64,000 nucleotides of DNA from Perognathus longimembris pacificus (GCF_023159225.1 NC_063171.1:12384326-12448325), one strand, 5' to 3'. Positions 12,422 through 23,410 are shown, counted from the first letter of the stretch. Made by a program: numbers and translations. The notes: generated by a model from the letters alone, not told the origin.

Positions 12422-12760
12422 TGCATTAGTGCTACAAAGCTCATTTCATTGTGATGTGTCTATACCTGCATTCAATGTATCTCAATCAAACTCAGTTCCT
12501 CTATGTCTCTCCCATACCCCAAATCCTTTGAATAATTTCAATGGATTTAATTGTTGTTCTTTCATGCATGAATATAACATATATCAACTCTTCACCCTTC
12601 CTTAACTTCTTAGTTTGCTTCATTCTGACCCAAATAACTTACCCTAATAAAGCCTTTCTACTTCCCTGTTTTTCTTTTTAAATGCATAATTGAAACCATG
12701 TATAAATAAAGTACATTTTTGCTTTTCCACTTGACACATATTATTTTTTGAATTGTAACC
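12422..12760 (-). mobile_element. Probable old L1 3' UTR relic
   Basis: The phrases tttcattgtgatgtgtctatac, tgcattcaatgtatctcaatc and ccttcttaactt-type pyrimidine stretches resemble the antisense of the 3' UTR of older mammalian L1 subfamilies. No coding part is seen. The call rests on remembered family resemblance only. Confidence 0.5.
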
Positions 12761-12942
12761 TCTTAAATTCATAGTGAAGTCATGATCACTATAATTATGT
12801 TAAGAGGTAGTGTCTTTAAACAGATATTAGATCATAAAAAAATTCTTCCATGGATGGAGGTGATACCACTTCCAAAGTCCAAATTCACCATAAATAAATC
12901 ATAAGTGTTCAGGAAGGTAGATACCTTTAATGTGATATAAAC

Positions 12943-12968
12943 GTGTGTGTGTGTGTGTGTTTGTGTGT
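12943..12968. repeat. (TG)n microsatellite
   Basis: Short TG run, about 13 units with one interruption. Confidence 0.9.
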
Positions 12969-13094
12969 ATCAAACTATCATGTGGTAACCCATCAGTATG
13001 AACAATTTGTATATTTTACATATTAGTTAAAATAAAATGAGTAGAAATTGAAATGTGATTTGAATTCAGCCCTCTCTGTTCTCTCTTCCCTTTC

Positions 13095-13290
13095 CATCTT
13101 CTATAAGGAAGCAGCCTTGCCTGGCCAGATGCCTGTGCCTTGATAATGGATGCCCAGGTATTTGGAACAGTGATCTCTTACATTTCTCTGTGTGATGATG
13201 TACCAGGCATTTTGTGTTTGGTCATAGCAGCCCAAACAGATTGAAATCTTATCCAAAGGACTATTTAAATAATCACTCCTCAACAGTAAT
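13095..13290 (-). mobile_element. Probable MaLR-type LTR or related ancient relic
   Basis: On the minus strand: ctgtttgggctgctatgacc, then ...cacagagaaatg..., ...ttatcaaggcacaggcatctgg and ggctgcttcctt. This resembles the 'gctgctataacaaaatacc ... atcaaggcaccagcagat ... gctgcttcctggtt' layout of ancient mammalian LTR/MaLR-class repeats. Divergence is strong and I cannot fix the subfamily. The 60-codon frame over it is not a gene. Confidence 0.45.
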
Positions 13291-16176
13291 GTACAGTCTG
13301 TGCTTGAGTTTCCATCTGTTAAATATAACTTGGATATCAGACATTCAGAAGTTGGCTGAGTGAAGAGAAGGAAAACTATATGACACTCATTGTACTAAGT
13401 ACATATGGAAGGAAAGGCTGTGCTGTGCTGACGTAGAGATGAGCAGGTTAGTTCTAATGTAATCAGCGATGTCATCACAGTTCTTTATGAATTCATCCCT
13501 GGAATCTCAGTATAAAGTTTCTTCAAGACTTTATATTTTCCTTACTCAAATGAAATGACCTTTTATTCTTGACCTAAAAAAAAAGAGTGGGTTATATTAA
13601 CTACAACGATGAACTCTAACAGATTTCAAGTGATTCATGTCCACGAAAGATCACTTGGACTGTGATAGATATAAGTCAATATATTTCATGCCCTTGGCCA
13701 CAATGTGTGCTGTGTGTAAGAATGTGACCTCATTACAGAGTGAGTTGTAATTCTATGAATTGGTTGAATAGCTAGAACAAAAAATTTTTATTGCCTCTAG
13801 GACAGCAAAAGGAAATCTGAGTTAAACTTATTGAATTGTGGATTTGAATTCTATGACTGCCTGAAAATGAAATGCAAAAAGGCTACAAAGTAGGATAATA
13901 CCTTAGTAACATGATCATTTTTCACATCTAATCCACATTTATCTTAAAGCTGACATGCTCCTGGAATTTTCACTTGTGAGAATCAATGCACTTCCTTTTT
14001 CTTTAAACAACTTGGCTCTGGAAACTGCCATTTTCTATAATAGAGCTGAAAACCACTTCTAAAAACCCAAGCTGTGAAGATGAATACAAACATAGCTTGC
14101 TTCTCTGTACTATGGAGGATAGTCATTCAAACAAAGAACAATGTAATGTCTGCTCCCATGAAGGTTTTTGTAAAAATCTTATGACAAAAATGTAGTTTTG
14201 GTGCAATAACTAGAGAAATTTGAAATATTAATTGTAAAAGAAGATAATTAATTCCTCTAAAATACTTTTTTAAAAGCTAATATAATTCAATTGAAAAAGT
14301 GGCTTACTTAGAGAATTTTTCTACCAAGATTTTGGTTTGGGTTCAATTTTTTATCAGAAAAGAAAATTTACATGTAAATCCCATCTCAGAATGCCTTAAA
14401 TTCCATTCAGCCTAATCTACAAAATGAATACTTGATCTTTTTATTAGCGACACAATCAAGTAAACCTTATATATTTTCTAAAGGAATGTTCACCGTTGCA
14501 ATTGCTTTATTATGGTGAAATGAAATGTCAAATGTACTTTCCAGACTCAGATTTCATCTTAAAACATGCAATCATAAAATTGATTTCCTTAATCTTTCAA
14601 AAAAGATATTGCTTCAGTATTACCAGAAGCTTAAACTTCTTGACTTTGTAGGTGAAAATTTTTCCTTTATTACAATATGAAAGTGTTCTCTTGAATGACT
14701 TTGAATCAAATGCATGTCCATTAAGAAATGGCTTTACAATCTGTCTTGGTTAAAAACAACATGCAAGGCTTTCTTTTAAAGATAAAAGGAATTCTCTCAG
14801 AAAGTAAAGAGAATTATGTCCTCAAATATTGGTTAGAACCATCTGGTTATCAGAGCACCTAGAATTTAAAGGTAATGAAAAGAGATAGCAACAGACACAC
14901 TGATATTCATCAATGCCCTTAAAGGAGGAAGTTTTTGTTCTTTATTAAAGAACACATTTTATAGTTGGAAACAAATTCCATTTTTATAATGTGAATGAAA
15001 TTGAACATGAGTTTAAGTGAAAATGCTGAAATATGACCAGGCTATATTCTTGATAACATTGGAGTAACAGAAAATGGTAGACCGATAAAAGTGCAGTATA
15101 GAAATGAATAAGAGAAGTTATTTCTTAATGATTTTACCTGAAACATACATCACCCACAACGTTGAACTATCTAATGTGGATAAATAGGACATCAGGTATG
15201 ACAATGAATTACAGATAACATTTTGCATGCAAAGTTTTTATTCAGTTATGGAATTTAAGAGCAAATTTAAGTTCAGAAAAGTGCCTATTATTTTTTAAAA
15301 AGGTTCAAGTCAATGAATACTGAATAAAGAAAAAAGGGACAAATAATAAGACTTGCATTTATAAAAGCTCTTTCTTCTGAGGACTCCAATAGCTTGGATG
15401 TTGCTATCCACCTTAAGAAAAATAGATAATAAATGAAATTATGTATGTAGATTTATACTACTGTTTTCAATGGTTTAATGTCACAAATTAATTAAGGATA
15501 TTTTGAGAAATTCTAAAATTTCCCATAGATCATTCTAATAATTAGTTAATTACATAGTAACATATTCCATTAGATAAATTATATATAATATATATGCACA
15601 CATATATATGCATATATATGGATTATGAGATTGTATTTGTATAAAAATAGAAAATTCTAATTGCTCAATTGCTATATTCCAAGATAGCTTTAATGATTAA
15701 TCAGAGTTCTTTTTAAATTTTATGGCCTAATTATTATTATAACTGTTATTACACATGAGGAAAGTCAAGCAACTTTCTTTCAGTATACCTTGCACTAATA
15801 CAGGATAAAAATCACCATGTTCAGGTCTGGTCAAATGTCAGCATTCAAAACAGTGATGACATACAAAAGGATTCTTCTTGATTATATTCGTCTTAAATTT
15901 GAAAAGGAAATGTTTCACATTACTTGTAACATAGTTTTGAGGAAAGGAGGTGACAAAAAACACTAAAGCAAATACTAAGGAGGTATTATGAATGATATGT
16001 CCAAATGGCTTATCCAGGAGTCATTTACTTGATCTGGGAGTATGTCATAATATTGGGGGGCGGAATTTCTCACCCAAGCTCTCAGATTCTCTCATTTAAT
16101 TACCTGTCTTGGGTGCCCTACTTCCATGTTGTCACTCATTAAATTCCAGATTATACTGATATTTAGGTGGGGCTTT
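13291..16176. other. Long unrecognised stretch, no repeats seen
   Basis: Nearly 2.9 kb without a recognisable transposable element or credible coding frame, which is long for this window. A (TA/TATG) patch lies at 15580-15620. The absence of recent insertions may be chance or may mark unique, constrained non-coding DNA. Confidence 0.5.
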
Positions 16177-16194
16177 CAGAGTAGCTGCTAAGAA

Positions 16195-16410
16195 GGGGCT
16201 GGGGATATAGCCTAGTGGCAAGAGTGCCTGCCTCAGATACACGAGGCCCTAGGTTTGATTCCCCAGCACCACATATACAGAAAACCGCCAGAAGCGGCGC
16301 TGTGGCTCAAGTGGTGGAGTGCTAGCCTTGAGTGGGAAGAAGCCAGGGACAGTGCTCAGGCCCTGAGTCCAAGGCCCAGGACTGGCCAAAAAAACAAACA
16401 AACAAACAAA
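16195..16410 (+). mobile_element. Dimeric ID-ID SINE with 18-bp target-site duplication
   Basis: Full dimer with B box GGTTTGATTCC and the 3' module GTGGCTCAAGTGGTGGAGTGC. Tail is A-rich and has become (CAAA)n. The perfect 18-bp duplication cagagtagctgctaagaa lies at 16177-16194 and 16411-16428, the longest in the window and a sign of recent insertion. Confidence 0.97.
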
Positions 16411-16640
16411 CAGAGTAGCTGCTAAGAAGCCTCAGAACACAGGTTAGTACTATGCAGGATTTATTTTCTCACTTAAAAATGATAAATAAGAGTGCTAAAA
16501 GATTAACAAACAAATTCTCCTTTCATCTTCAATCATGATTCCTTCATCAAATTATCAAGGAAAATCATAAACAAAGCTAACTCCCAAGGTAGCTCGCTAC
16601 AGAGTGATGTAGTAAACATTAGCCACAAAATATTGAATGT

Positions 16641-16813
16641 TTGATTTTTTTTTAATTGTCAAAGTGTGATACAGAGGGGTTACAGGTTCATATGAAAGGC
16701 AGTGAGTACATTTCTTGTTCTACTTGTTACCTCCTTCTTCATTTCCCCCCTCCCCCCTCCCTCTTTCTCTCTCCCCCCAAGAGTCGTGCAGTTGGTTTAC
16801 ACCAACTGGTTTC
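16641..16813 (-). mobile_element. Old L1 3' end, left part, split by the full-length L1
   Basis: Plus strand: poly(T), attgtcaaagtgtgatacagaggggttacag, the pyrimidine tract at 16741-16780 and gttggtttacaccaactgg. This is the antisense of the common old L1 3' end. The element continues at 23301 after a 6.5-kb L1 inserted at its caccaactggtttc. Confidence 0.9.
16800..16813. repeat. L1 target-site duplication, left copy
   Basis: caccaactggtttc, identical to 23301-23314. It adjoins the L1 poly(A) tail (seen as T-rich sequence on the plus strand). Confidence 0.93.
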
Positions 16814-17051
16814 ATTTTTTTTATATATATATATATTTTATTATTAATTGAACATAAATTTTTTTTACAAGGTGTTGTGCAAAGAGGGTGCAGTTACATA
16901 GTAGGGCAGTGTGTACATTTCTTGTGATATCTTACAACCTGTTTTTCCATCCCTTGTCTAGGCCAGGTAGACCCATATGCAATATACAATGTATCAAGCA
17001 CATATACAGTGTTCACAGACTTGGTCTCTACTGTCTCTCCGTCTCCCTTTG
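16814..17051 (-). other. L1 3' UTR and tail
   Basis: Short (about 200 bp before the tail). It ends ...acaagaaatgtacacactgc...tgcaccctctttgcacaac...cttg followed by A-rich and TA-rich tail. The last 70 bp are clearly homologous to the ends of the older copies (for example 49081-49172), but the long G-rich purine tract of those copies is absent. Confidence 0.85.
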
Positions 17052-20000
17052 TTAACAGTCATATATCAGGGAGATCATGCCCCTTTGTTTTCTGTGTTCT
17101 AGGCTTGTCTCACTCAACATTATTTGTTCGAGTTCTGACCATTTCCCTGCAAATAAAAATATTTCACCATTCCTAATCGCTATGTAGTATTCCATTGTGT
17201 ATAAGTACCATATTTTTTGGATGCATTCGTCTGTGGAGGGGCATCTGGGTTGTTTCCATATTTTGGCTATTGTGAATTGTGCCGCGATAAACATGGAAGT
17301 ACAAATGTCTTTTTGATATCTTGGGTTTTGCTGTTTAGGATAGATGCCTAGGAGTGGTATGGCTGGGTCATAGGGTAGGTCTATATTGAGCTTTTTGAGA
17401 AACCTCCATACTGTTCTCCAAAGTGGTTGTACTAATTTGCACTCCCACCAACAATGGAGAAGGGTTCCTCTTTCCCCACAGCCCCTCCAGCATTTGTTGT
17501 TTCCTGAGTTCAGAGTATAGGCCATTCTAACTGGGGTGAGGTGGTATCTCAGGGTTGTTTTTATTTGCATTTCCTTTACTAGCAGGGATGTTGAGCATTT
17601 CCTCATGTGTTTCTTTGCCATTTTTATATCTTCTCTTGTGTAGTCTCTCTTTAGCTCTTTTGCCCATTTCCTAATAGGTTTATTGGGCTTGGAGGGGCTT
17701 AGTTTTTTTAGTTCTCTGTAGATGACCGATATCAGGCCTTTGTCTGTTGCTGTGCTGGTAAATATCCTTTCCCATATCGTTGGCTGTCTTTCTATTTTGG
17801 TGGCTATGACCTTAGCTGTGCAGAAACTTTTTAATTTGTAGTAGTCCCATTTGTTGAGTCTTTCCCCTATTTGTTGTGCCCCTGGGACTCTATTCAGGAA
17901 GTTCCTTCCTGTGCCTATAAGTTCTAGTGTCTTTCCTACTCTGTCCTTCAGTAGTTTCAAGGATTCAGGTCTGATATTGAGGTCCTTGATCCATTTTGAG
18001 TTGATCTTGGTGCATGGTGATAGGCTTGGGTCTACTTCGAGTGTTCTGCATATGGCTGCCCAGTTCTCCCAGCACCAGTAGTTGAAGAGGCTATGTTTAT
18101 TCCATTGTATGTCTTTAGCTCCTTTGTCGAATATCAGTTGGCTGTAGGAGTGCGGTTTTATTTCTGGGTCTTCAATTCTAATCCACTGCTCTTCCAATCT
18201 GTTTTTATACCAATACCATGCTGTTTTTGTTATGATGGCCTTGTAGTAGAGCTTGAAGTCTGGTATGGTGATACCTCCTGCACTATTTTTTCTGCCTAGA
18301 ATTGCTTTGGCTATTCTAGGTTTTTTGCTGTTCCATATGAATTTATGATTGGTTTCTCTATTTCAGTGAAGAATGTGGCTGGGATTTTGATAGGTATTGC
18401 ATTGAATTTGTATAACAATTTGGGCAATATGGCCATTTTCACTATATTGATTCTGCCTACCCATGAGCATGGGAGGTCTTTCCATCTCCGTGTCTCTTCT
18501 TTGATTTCCCTTATTAGATTTTTGTAGTTTTCATTGAATAGGTCCCTCACGTCCTTGGTTAAGTTGATCCCTAGGTACTTTATTCTTTTTTGGCTACTGT
18601 AAATGGAATTGTTTCCATAATTTCCTTTTCTGTTTGTCTATTGCTGGTGTACAGAAAAGCTGCTGACTTTTGTGGATTGATTTTGTATCCTGCTACTTTG
18701 CCAAATTTGTTTATTAGGTGCAGGAGTTTGGGTACTGAGTTTTTTGGGTCCTTCAGATATAAGATCATGTCGTCTGCGAATAGGGATAACTTGATTTCTT
18801 CCTTGCCGATGTGGATCCCTTTGATGTCCCCCTCTTGCCTTATTGCTATGGCTAGGGATTCCAGCACTATGTTGAACAGAAGTGGGGAGAGTGGGCATCC
18901 TTGTCTTGTTCCTGAGTTTAGGGAGAATGATGTAAGTTTCTCTCCATTTAATATGATATTAGCAGTTGGTCTGTTGTATATGGCTTTTATTGTTTTGAGG
19001 AATGTTCCATCTATTCCTGTTCTCTCCAAAGCTTTTAATAGGTATGGATGTTGTATTTTGTCAAAGGCTTTTTGGGCATCGACTGAGATAACAATGTAAT
19101 TCTTAATTTTAGATCTGTTTATGTGGTGAATTACGTTGATTGATTTACGGATGTTGAACCATCCTTGTGACTGAGGGATGAAGCTTACTTGGTCATGATG
19201 TATGATTTTCTTGATCAGTTTCTGGATCCTGTTAGCTAATATTTTATTGAGGAGCTTTGCGTCTGTGTTCATTAGTGATATTGGTCTGTAGTTCTCTTTT
19301 TTTGTTGAGTCTTTGCCTGGTTTGGGAATGAGTATGATATTAGCTTCGTAGAATGAGTTTGGGATTTCTCCCTCTGTTTCTATTTCGCGGAAGAGTTTGA
19401 GGAGTATTGGTAATAGCTCCTCACTAAAGGTTTTGTAGAATTCGTTGGTGAATCCATCTAGGCCTGGGCTTTTCTTAGTAGGGAGGTTCTTGATTACGTC
19501 CTGTATCTCACCGTAAGTTATTGGTTTATTTAGTTGATTTATTTCTTCTTGGTTCAGTTTGGGCAGTTTGTACTTCTCTAAGAATTGATCCATTTCTGTA
19601 AAATTATTGTTTTTTGCTGAGTAGAGGTTTTGGAAATAGCTCCTTATGATTGTTTGAATATCATGTGTACTTGTTGTAATTTTTCCAGTGGAGTCCCTGA
19701 TTTTATGTATATGAGTCTCTTCTCTTCTTTTTTTTGTGAGTCTTGCAAGGGGTCTGTCAATTTTGTTTATTTTCTCAAAGAACCAGCTTTTAGTCTTATT
19801 TATTTGTTGAATGGTCTTTCTATTTTCAATCAGATTTATCTCTTCTTTAATCTTCGTGATCTCTCCCCTCCTAGTCGTTTTAGATTCTGTCATTTCTTGT
19901 TTCTCCAGTTGTTTTAGTTTCATCGTGAGGGTATTCACCTGCTCTGCTTCCATTCTTTTAATGTGGGTGCTGAGTGCAATGATCTTGCCCCTCAGTACTG

Positions 20001-20878
20001 CCTTAGCTGTGTCCCATAGGTTTCTTTGTGATGTGTTTTCATTGTCATTGTGGCTTATGAATTCGTTGATTTCATCTTTAATTTGGTCTGTGGCCCAAGT
20101 GTTGGATAGCAGCATGGGGTTTAGCCTCCAAAAGTGTGTATAGTATCTGTGGTTTCCTTTGTTGTTGAGCGTTACCTTTAATCCACTGTGATCAGATATA
20201 ATACATGGGATGACGTCAATACTTTTGTATTTGCTGAGGTTCTTTGTGTGGGCTATGACATGGTCTATTTTGGAATATGATCCATGGGCTGCTGAAAAGA
20301 AGGTGTATTGGGGTCTCTGTAGGGTGAAAGGTTCTATATAGGTCTGTTAGATCCATTTGGGAAATGGTGTTATTTAGGTCCTCAGCTCCCTTACTAATCC
20401 TCTGAGTGTTGGATCTGTCTCTTGGAGAGAGAGGAGTATTAAAGTCACCCACTATGATTGTGTTTGCATCTATCTTGCTCTGTAATTCTGTGAGAATTTG
20501 CTTGACATATGTCGGGCCTCTTTTGTTCGGTGAGTATACATTTATCACCGTGATGTCTTGATTCTGGATTTTTCCTTGTATTAATATGTAGTGTCCTTCT
20601 TTGTCTTTTTGAGTGGACTTTAAAGAGAGGTCCAGCTTGTCTGAGATCAGAATGGCTACACCTGCCGTTTTGGTGGGTGCATTTGCTTGGTAGATCTTGC
20701 TCCATCCTTTCATTCGAAGCCTGTTTTTGTCCCTTGCTGTAAGGTGGGTCTCTTGTAGACAGCAGATGTCAACTTTTTGTTTGCGAATCCATTCTGCCAG
20801 TCTGCTCCTCTTAATCGGGGAGTTTAAGCCATTTATATTTAAAGAGATCAAGGATAAGGGTGTTTTTTCTCCTTCCAT
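17052..20878 (-). pseudogene. L1 ORF2 (endonuclease-reverse transcriptase), frameshifted
   Basis: ORF2p nicks DNA and reverse-transcribes L1 RNA at the nick. The span corresponds to about 1275 codons, the usual L1 ORF2 length. It begins MEGEKTPLSLISLNINGLNS and carries the apurinic-type endonuclease signatures LQETH and VGDFNTPLS. A frameshift near 20320 puts the last endonuclease part (including ISDHSG, near 20180) in another frame. The reverse-transcriptase part is open from 20115 to 18580: [10 protein letters not shown] (motif A), [14 protein letters not shown] (motif B) and the catalytic [10 protein letters not shown] (motif C). Further shifts lie near 18585 (an A run) and between 18310 and 18200. 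The C-terminus is open from 18197, with the Cys-rich [18 protein letters not shown]. Each piece reads well, so the breaks are recent. ORF1 lies 45 bp upstream. Confidence 0.95.
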
Positions 20879-20923
20879 TTTCTTGTTGGGCTGTTTTTTC
20901 CTCTTTTTTTTTTCTTCTTGTCT

Positions 20924-22093
20924 TTAGTGAACTGGTCTTTCTGCTGGACTTTGGCTATTGAAGTTTCTTTCTGATTCTGTCTGTGTGTCTTTTGCGATCT
21001 CTGTTGGGTGGGGTTCCCCTCTTAATATTCGCTGTAGGGCTGGTTTTTTATTCACATACTCCCTTAGCTCCTCTTTGGTGTGGAAAGATCTGGTTCTCCC
21101 TTCAAATGTGAACTCCAATTTCGCTGGATATTTGATCCGAGGTTGTAAATTGTTATTCTGGAGTACTTGGATGGTGTTCTTCCACTCACTTCGAGCTTGG
21201 TAAGTTTGTGTGGATAAGTTGGATGTTATTCGAATCCTCTTCCCATTGTAAAAAGTTTCCTTCTTTGCTTTGGCTGAATTCAGAATTTGCTCTTTAATCT
21301 TGAGGTCTGTAGTCTTGAATATTATGTGCCTTGGGGTGGTTTTCCTGGGGTCTGGCCTGCCAGGTGTCCTATAGGCTTCGGTTACCTGGATGGGGTCCCC
21401 TGTGAGATTGGGGAAGTTTTCTGCAATAACTTTATTGAGAACATGATTAAGCCCTCTGTTCTGATATTCGGCTCCTTCTTCTATTCCAATTATGCGCAGA
21501 TTATATCTCTTGTCTTTGTCCATTAGTTCCTGGATTAATCTTCCATGAAGCTTCACCTTTTCTTGGAGTGTGGTCATTTTCTGGTTGTTGTCAGCTGCTT
21601 CATCGTCCAGGCGAGAGATTCTGGATTCTATGTGGTCCACTCTTTGTGTTATGGTTTCAATTGCGGAGTTTATGGATGTCAGAGAGCTATTTATGGTTGT
21701 CATATCAGCTCTGATCGTGGAAATTTCTTCCTTTAAAGAGTTGTATTTTAAATCTATTTTTTCATGCATTTCAATTCTCAGGATGTGGAGATTTTCTTTA
21801 AAGGCGGCTTGCATTGTATCCATTTTTGCTTCCATTTCTTTAAACGAGGCTTGCATTGTATCCATTTTTGCTTCCATTTCTTTCTTGGCTTCCGGCGTGT
21901 CCTTCCAGATTTACGCTCTAAACTCCTGGAATTGTTTTCTGATTTCATTTCTGACGCTTTCGATCATTCCTGTTAACATGGCCTCATTTGCTTTTTTAGT
22001 CTCCATCTCCTCTTCAGTCGTGCTGCTTTTTGGAGCTGGCGAGTTGGCTTGTCCTTTGATGAACTGAGTTATGTTTCTTTGTGATTTGCGCAT
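20924..22093 (-). pseudogene. L1 ORF1 (RNA-binding chaperone), one in-frame stop
   Basis: ORF1p binds L1 RNA as a coiled-coil trimer. I place the start at 22093 (MRKSQRNITQFIKG), which keeps one frame of 390 codons to the stop at 20924-20926. A TAA at 21913-21911 interrupts it after QEFRA; it would be a one-base change from GAA. Order: a short basic N-terminus, a long coiled coil (about residues 50-190, with repeated MEAKMDTMQA), the RRM-like region (RYNLRIIGIEEG, AYRTPGRPDPRKTTPRHIIF) and the C-terminal domain (RSEWKNTIQVLQ, ending SPAERPVH). Two adjacent 14-residue units in the coiled coil are near-identical (21877-21794). The translation from 21877 onward is intact. Confidence 0.93.
21794..21877 (-). 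repeat. 42-bp tandem duplication in the ORF1 coiled coil
   Basis: Two head-to-tail copies (21877-21836 and 21835-21794), 40 of 42 bases identical, encode MEAKMDTMQASFKE and MEAKMDTMQAAFKE. Fourteen residues are exactly two heptads, so the coiled-coil phase is kept. Confidence 0.95.
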
Positions 22094-23300
22094 CTGGAAA
22101 TCTGGGTGGCTTCTCAGATTTGGTTTGTAGCTCTTTCCTCCCTCCTGTATAGGCGTATCTGCGACAGCAGGTGCTGCCGCTGTGGCCCCGCCCACCAGTG
22201 CAAGGTACACGCCTACCAGAGTGGGCGCTGTCGCTGGGGGCCCCGCCCTCCTGTGCGCTGTTGTCCACTACAACATTCACTTTAGCGGGATATGCCTCCC
22301 AGAGCGAGTCCTGGGTTGTTAGGTTGTGCTTGCGCCCTCCCGCGAGTCCATTGTGGGGGGGGCAGTATGTGTGGGGCCCAGTGGGATCGACTGTCCGGGT
22401 GTGGCTTGGCACCCTCAGACCTCGCCTCCGCTGCGAGGGGGGGGGACGTGATCAGGCTCAGGTGACCCTGCTAGGCTGGTATTGCCCACCAGCGCCTGTG
22501 ATTTTAGTTGTAAGCGTCCGCAAGGTCCAGGCGCCTCGGGTGGGGCTTGCCCTGCCGGCCGTCCTCCGGCCCCTGTTGGGAAGGGGACGTGGCCGGTTCT
22601 GCCAGTTTAGGAACCTGTGGGGGCTGGGGGCTGTTCCGCCCTTCCCCTGCTAAACTGGCTTCCCAGCACCTGATGGGAGCTTCCCGCCTGATTTGGGGGT
22701 TCTTTGTTCCCTCGGGAGTGGGGAGGGGGAGGGAGGGAGATCTAGCTTCTTTTCGGGCTTGGGTCTCCCATTGGGGGAAGGGATTATGGGGGACTCACTT
22801 TTGCTGCTTTGTGTGTGTGTCCCACGCAGCCGTTGGCCCTTCAGGGGTTGGCGAAGTGTCGTGGTGGCTTCCCCCGTTCCCTCTTTCTGCCGCGCTGGGT
22901 TCCCTTGTCCAAACCGGGTGTGGACCCGACCTTCTTGTCGCTGCCAGTGTGTGTCTTGGTCCTCACCCTGCCTTGTGTCCGTGGGGTCTCCCGCTATATG
23001 AATTCTGCGCTCCTGGCAGCCTGTCTGCCGATCGCCGGGTTCCCCATTCCCAGCCTGACCCTGTTTGGGCCAGGGTTGGCTGGTGGGGGGAGGGTGCCCC
23101 GGTGAATCTCCGGCTCTGTGTAGGTTTTCGGTTCTTCTTTTTTGCTCCTTTTTGTTTTCCTGCATTTCTCCACTGCTTCTGGGTGCTGGTTTTGCTGGGT
23201 TCTTGATGGGGTGTTGGGTGTTGGAGTTCCCAGCTCGCTATTCAGTTGGTGCGAGTCGGGGTGCCTCCCTATTCTTTCGACGCCATCTTTCTCCCTCGTT
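22094..23300 (-). promoter_or_regulatory. L1 5' UTR with internal promoter
   Basis: About 1.2 kb, strongly GC- and CpG-rich in contrast with the surroundings, ending at the ORF1 start. The first bases on the minus strand are AACGAGGGAGAAAGATGGCGTCG. The AAAGATGGCG core 11-20 nt from the start matches the YY1 site that positions initiation in human L1. No tandem monomers of the mouse type are seen. Long open frames on both strands here (for example 22547-23206 plus, 23165-22650 minus) are due to high GC and are not genes. Confidence 0.88.
23281..23290 (-). promoter_or_regulatory. YY1-like site at the L1 5' end
   Basis: Plus strand cgccatcttt, minus strand AAAGATGGCG. It begins 11 nt inside the element, at about the same place as the YY1 site of human L1. 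Confidence 0.7.
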
Positions 23301-23314
23301 CACCAACTGGTTTC
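23301..23314. repeat. L1 target-site duplication, right copy
   Basis: caccaactggtttc, identical to 16800-16813, directly at the L1 5' end. Confidence 0.93.
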
Positions 23315-23410
23315 TAAGTGTTGCTTTTTGAATAGTTTGTCTCTTCATTCTTTGTCTCTCAATTTTGGTATTCCCTTTCCCTTCCCCAGTTCTATTACAT
23401 GCTTTCATTG
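23301..23410 (-). mobile_element. Old L1 3' end, right part of the split copy
   Basis: Continues the element of 16641-16813: taagtgttgctttttgaatagtttgtc...ctctcaattttggtattccctttc. The same order is seen uninterrupted at 25960-26045. The 5' truncation point is uncertain, between about 23395 and 23460. Confidence 0.88.

Larger units (their letters stand above)
16814..23300 (-). mobile_element. Full-length L1 retrotransposon (6.49 kb), coding regions broken
   Basis: Every part of an L1 is present in order on the minus strand: a GC-rich 5' UTR (23300-22094), ORF1 (22093-20924), a 45-bp spacer, ORF2 (20878-17052), a 3' UTR and an A/TA-rich tail. The 14-bp duplication on either side proves one insertion event, and the start at a YY1-like motif shows that the 5' end is complete. 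ORF1 has one in-frame stop and ORF2 has at least three frameshifts, so the copy cannot move by itself. Its low level of decay compared with the other L1 relics makes it the youngest L1 here. The target was an older L1 3' end. Confidence 0.97.

Noticed and set aside
18590..20143. Plus-strand open frames up to 169 codons
   Set aside because: They are antisense shadows of the L1 ORF2 reverse-transcriptase region.
22150..23290. GC- and CpG-rich island with long open frames on both strands (22171-22653, 22547-23206 plus; 23165-22650 minus)
   Set aside because: This is the L1 5' UTR: it ends at the L1 target-site duplication and runs into ORF1. High GC alone makes long frames; no protein family is seen.
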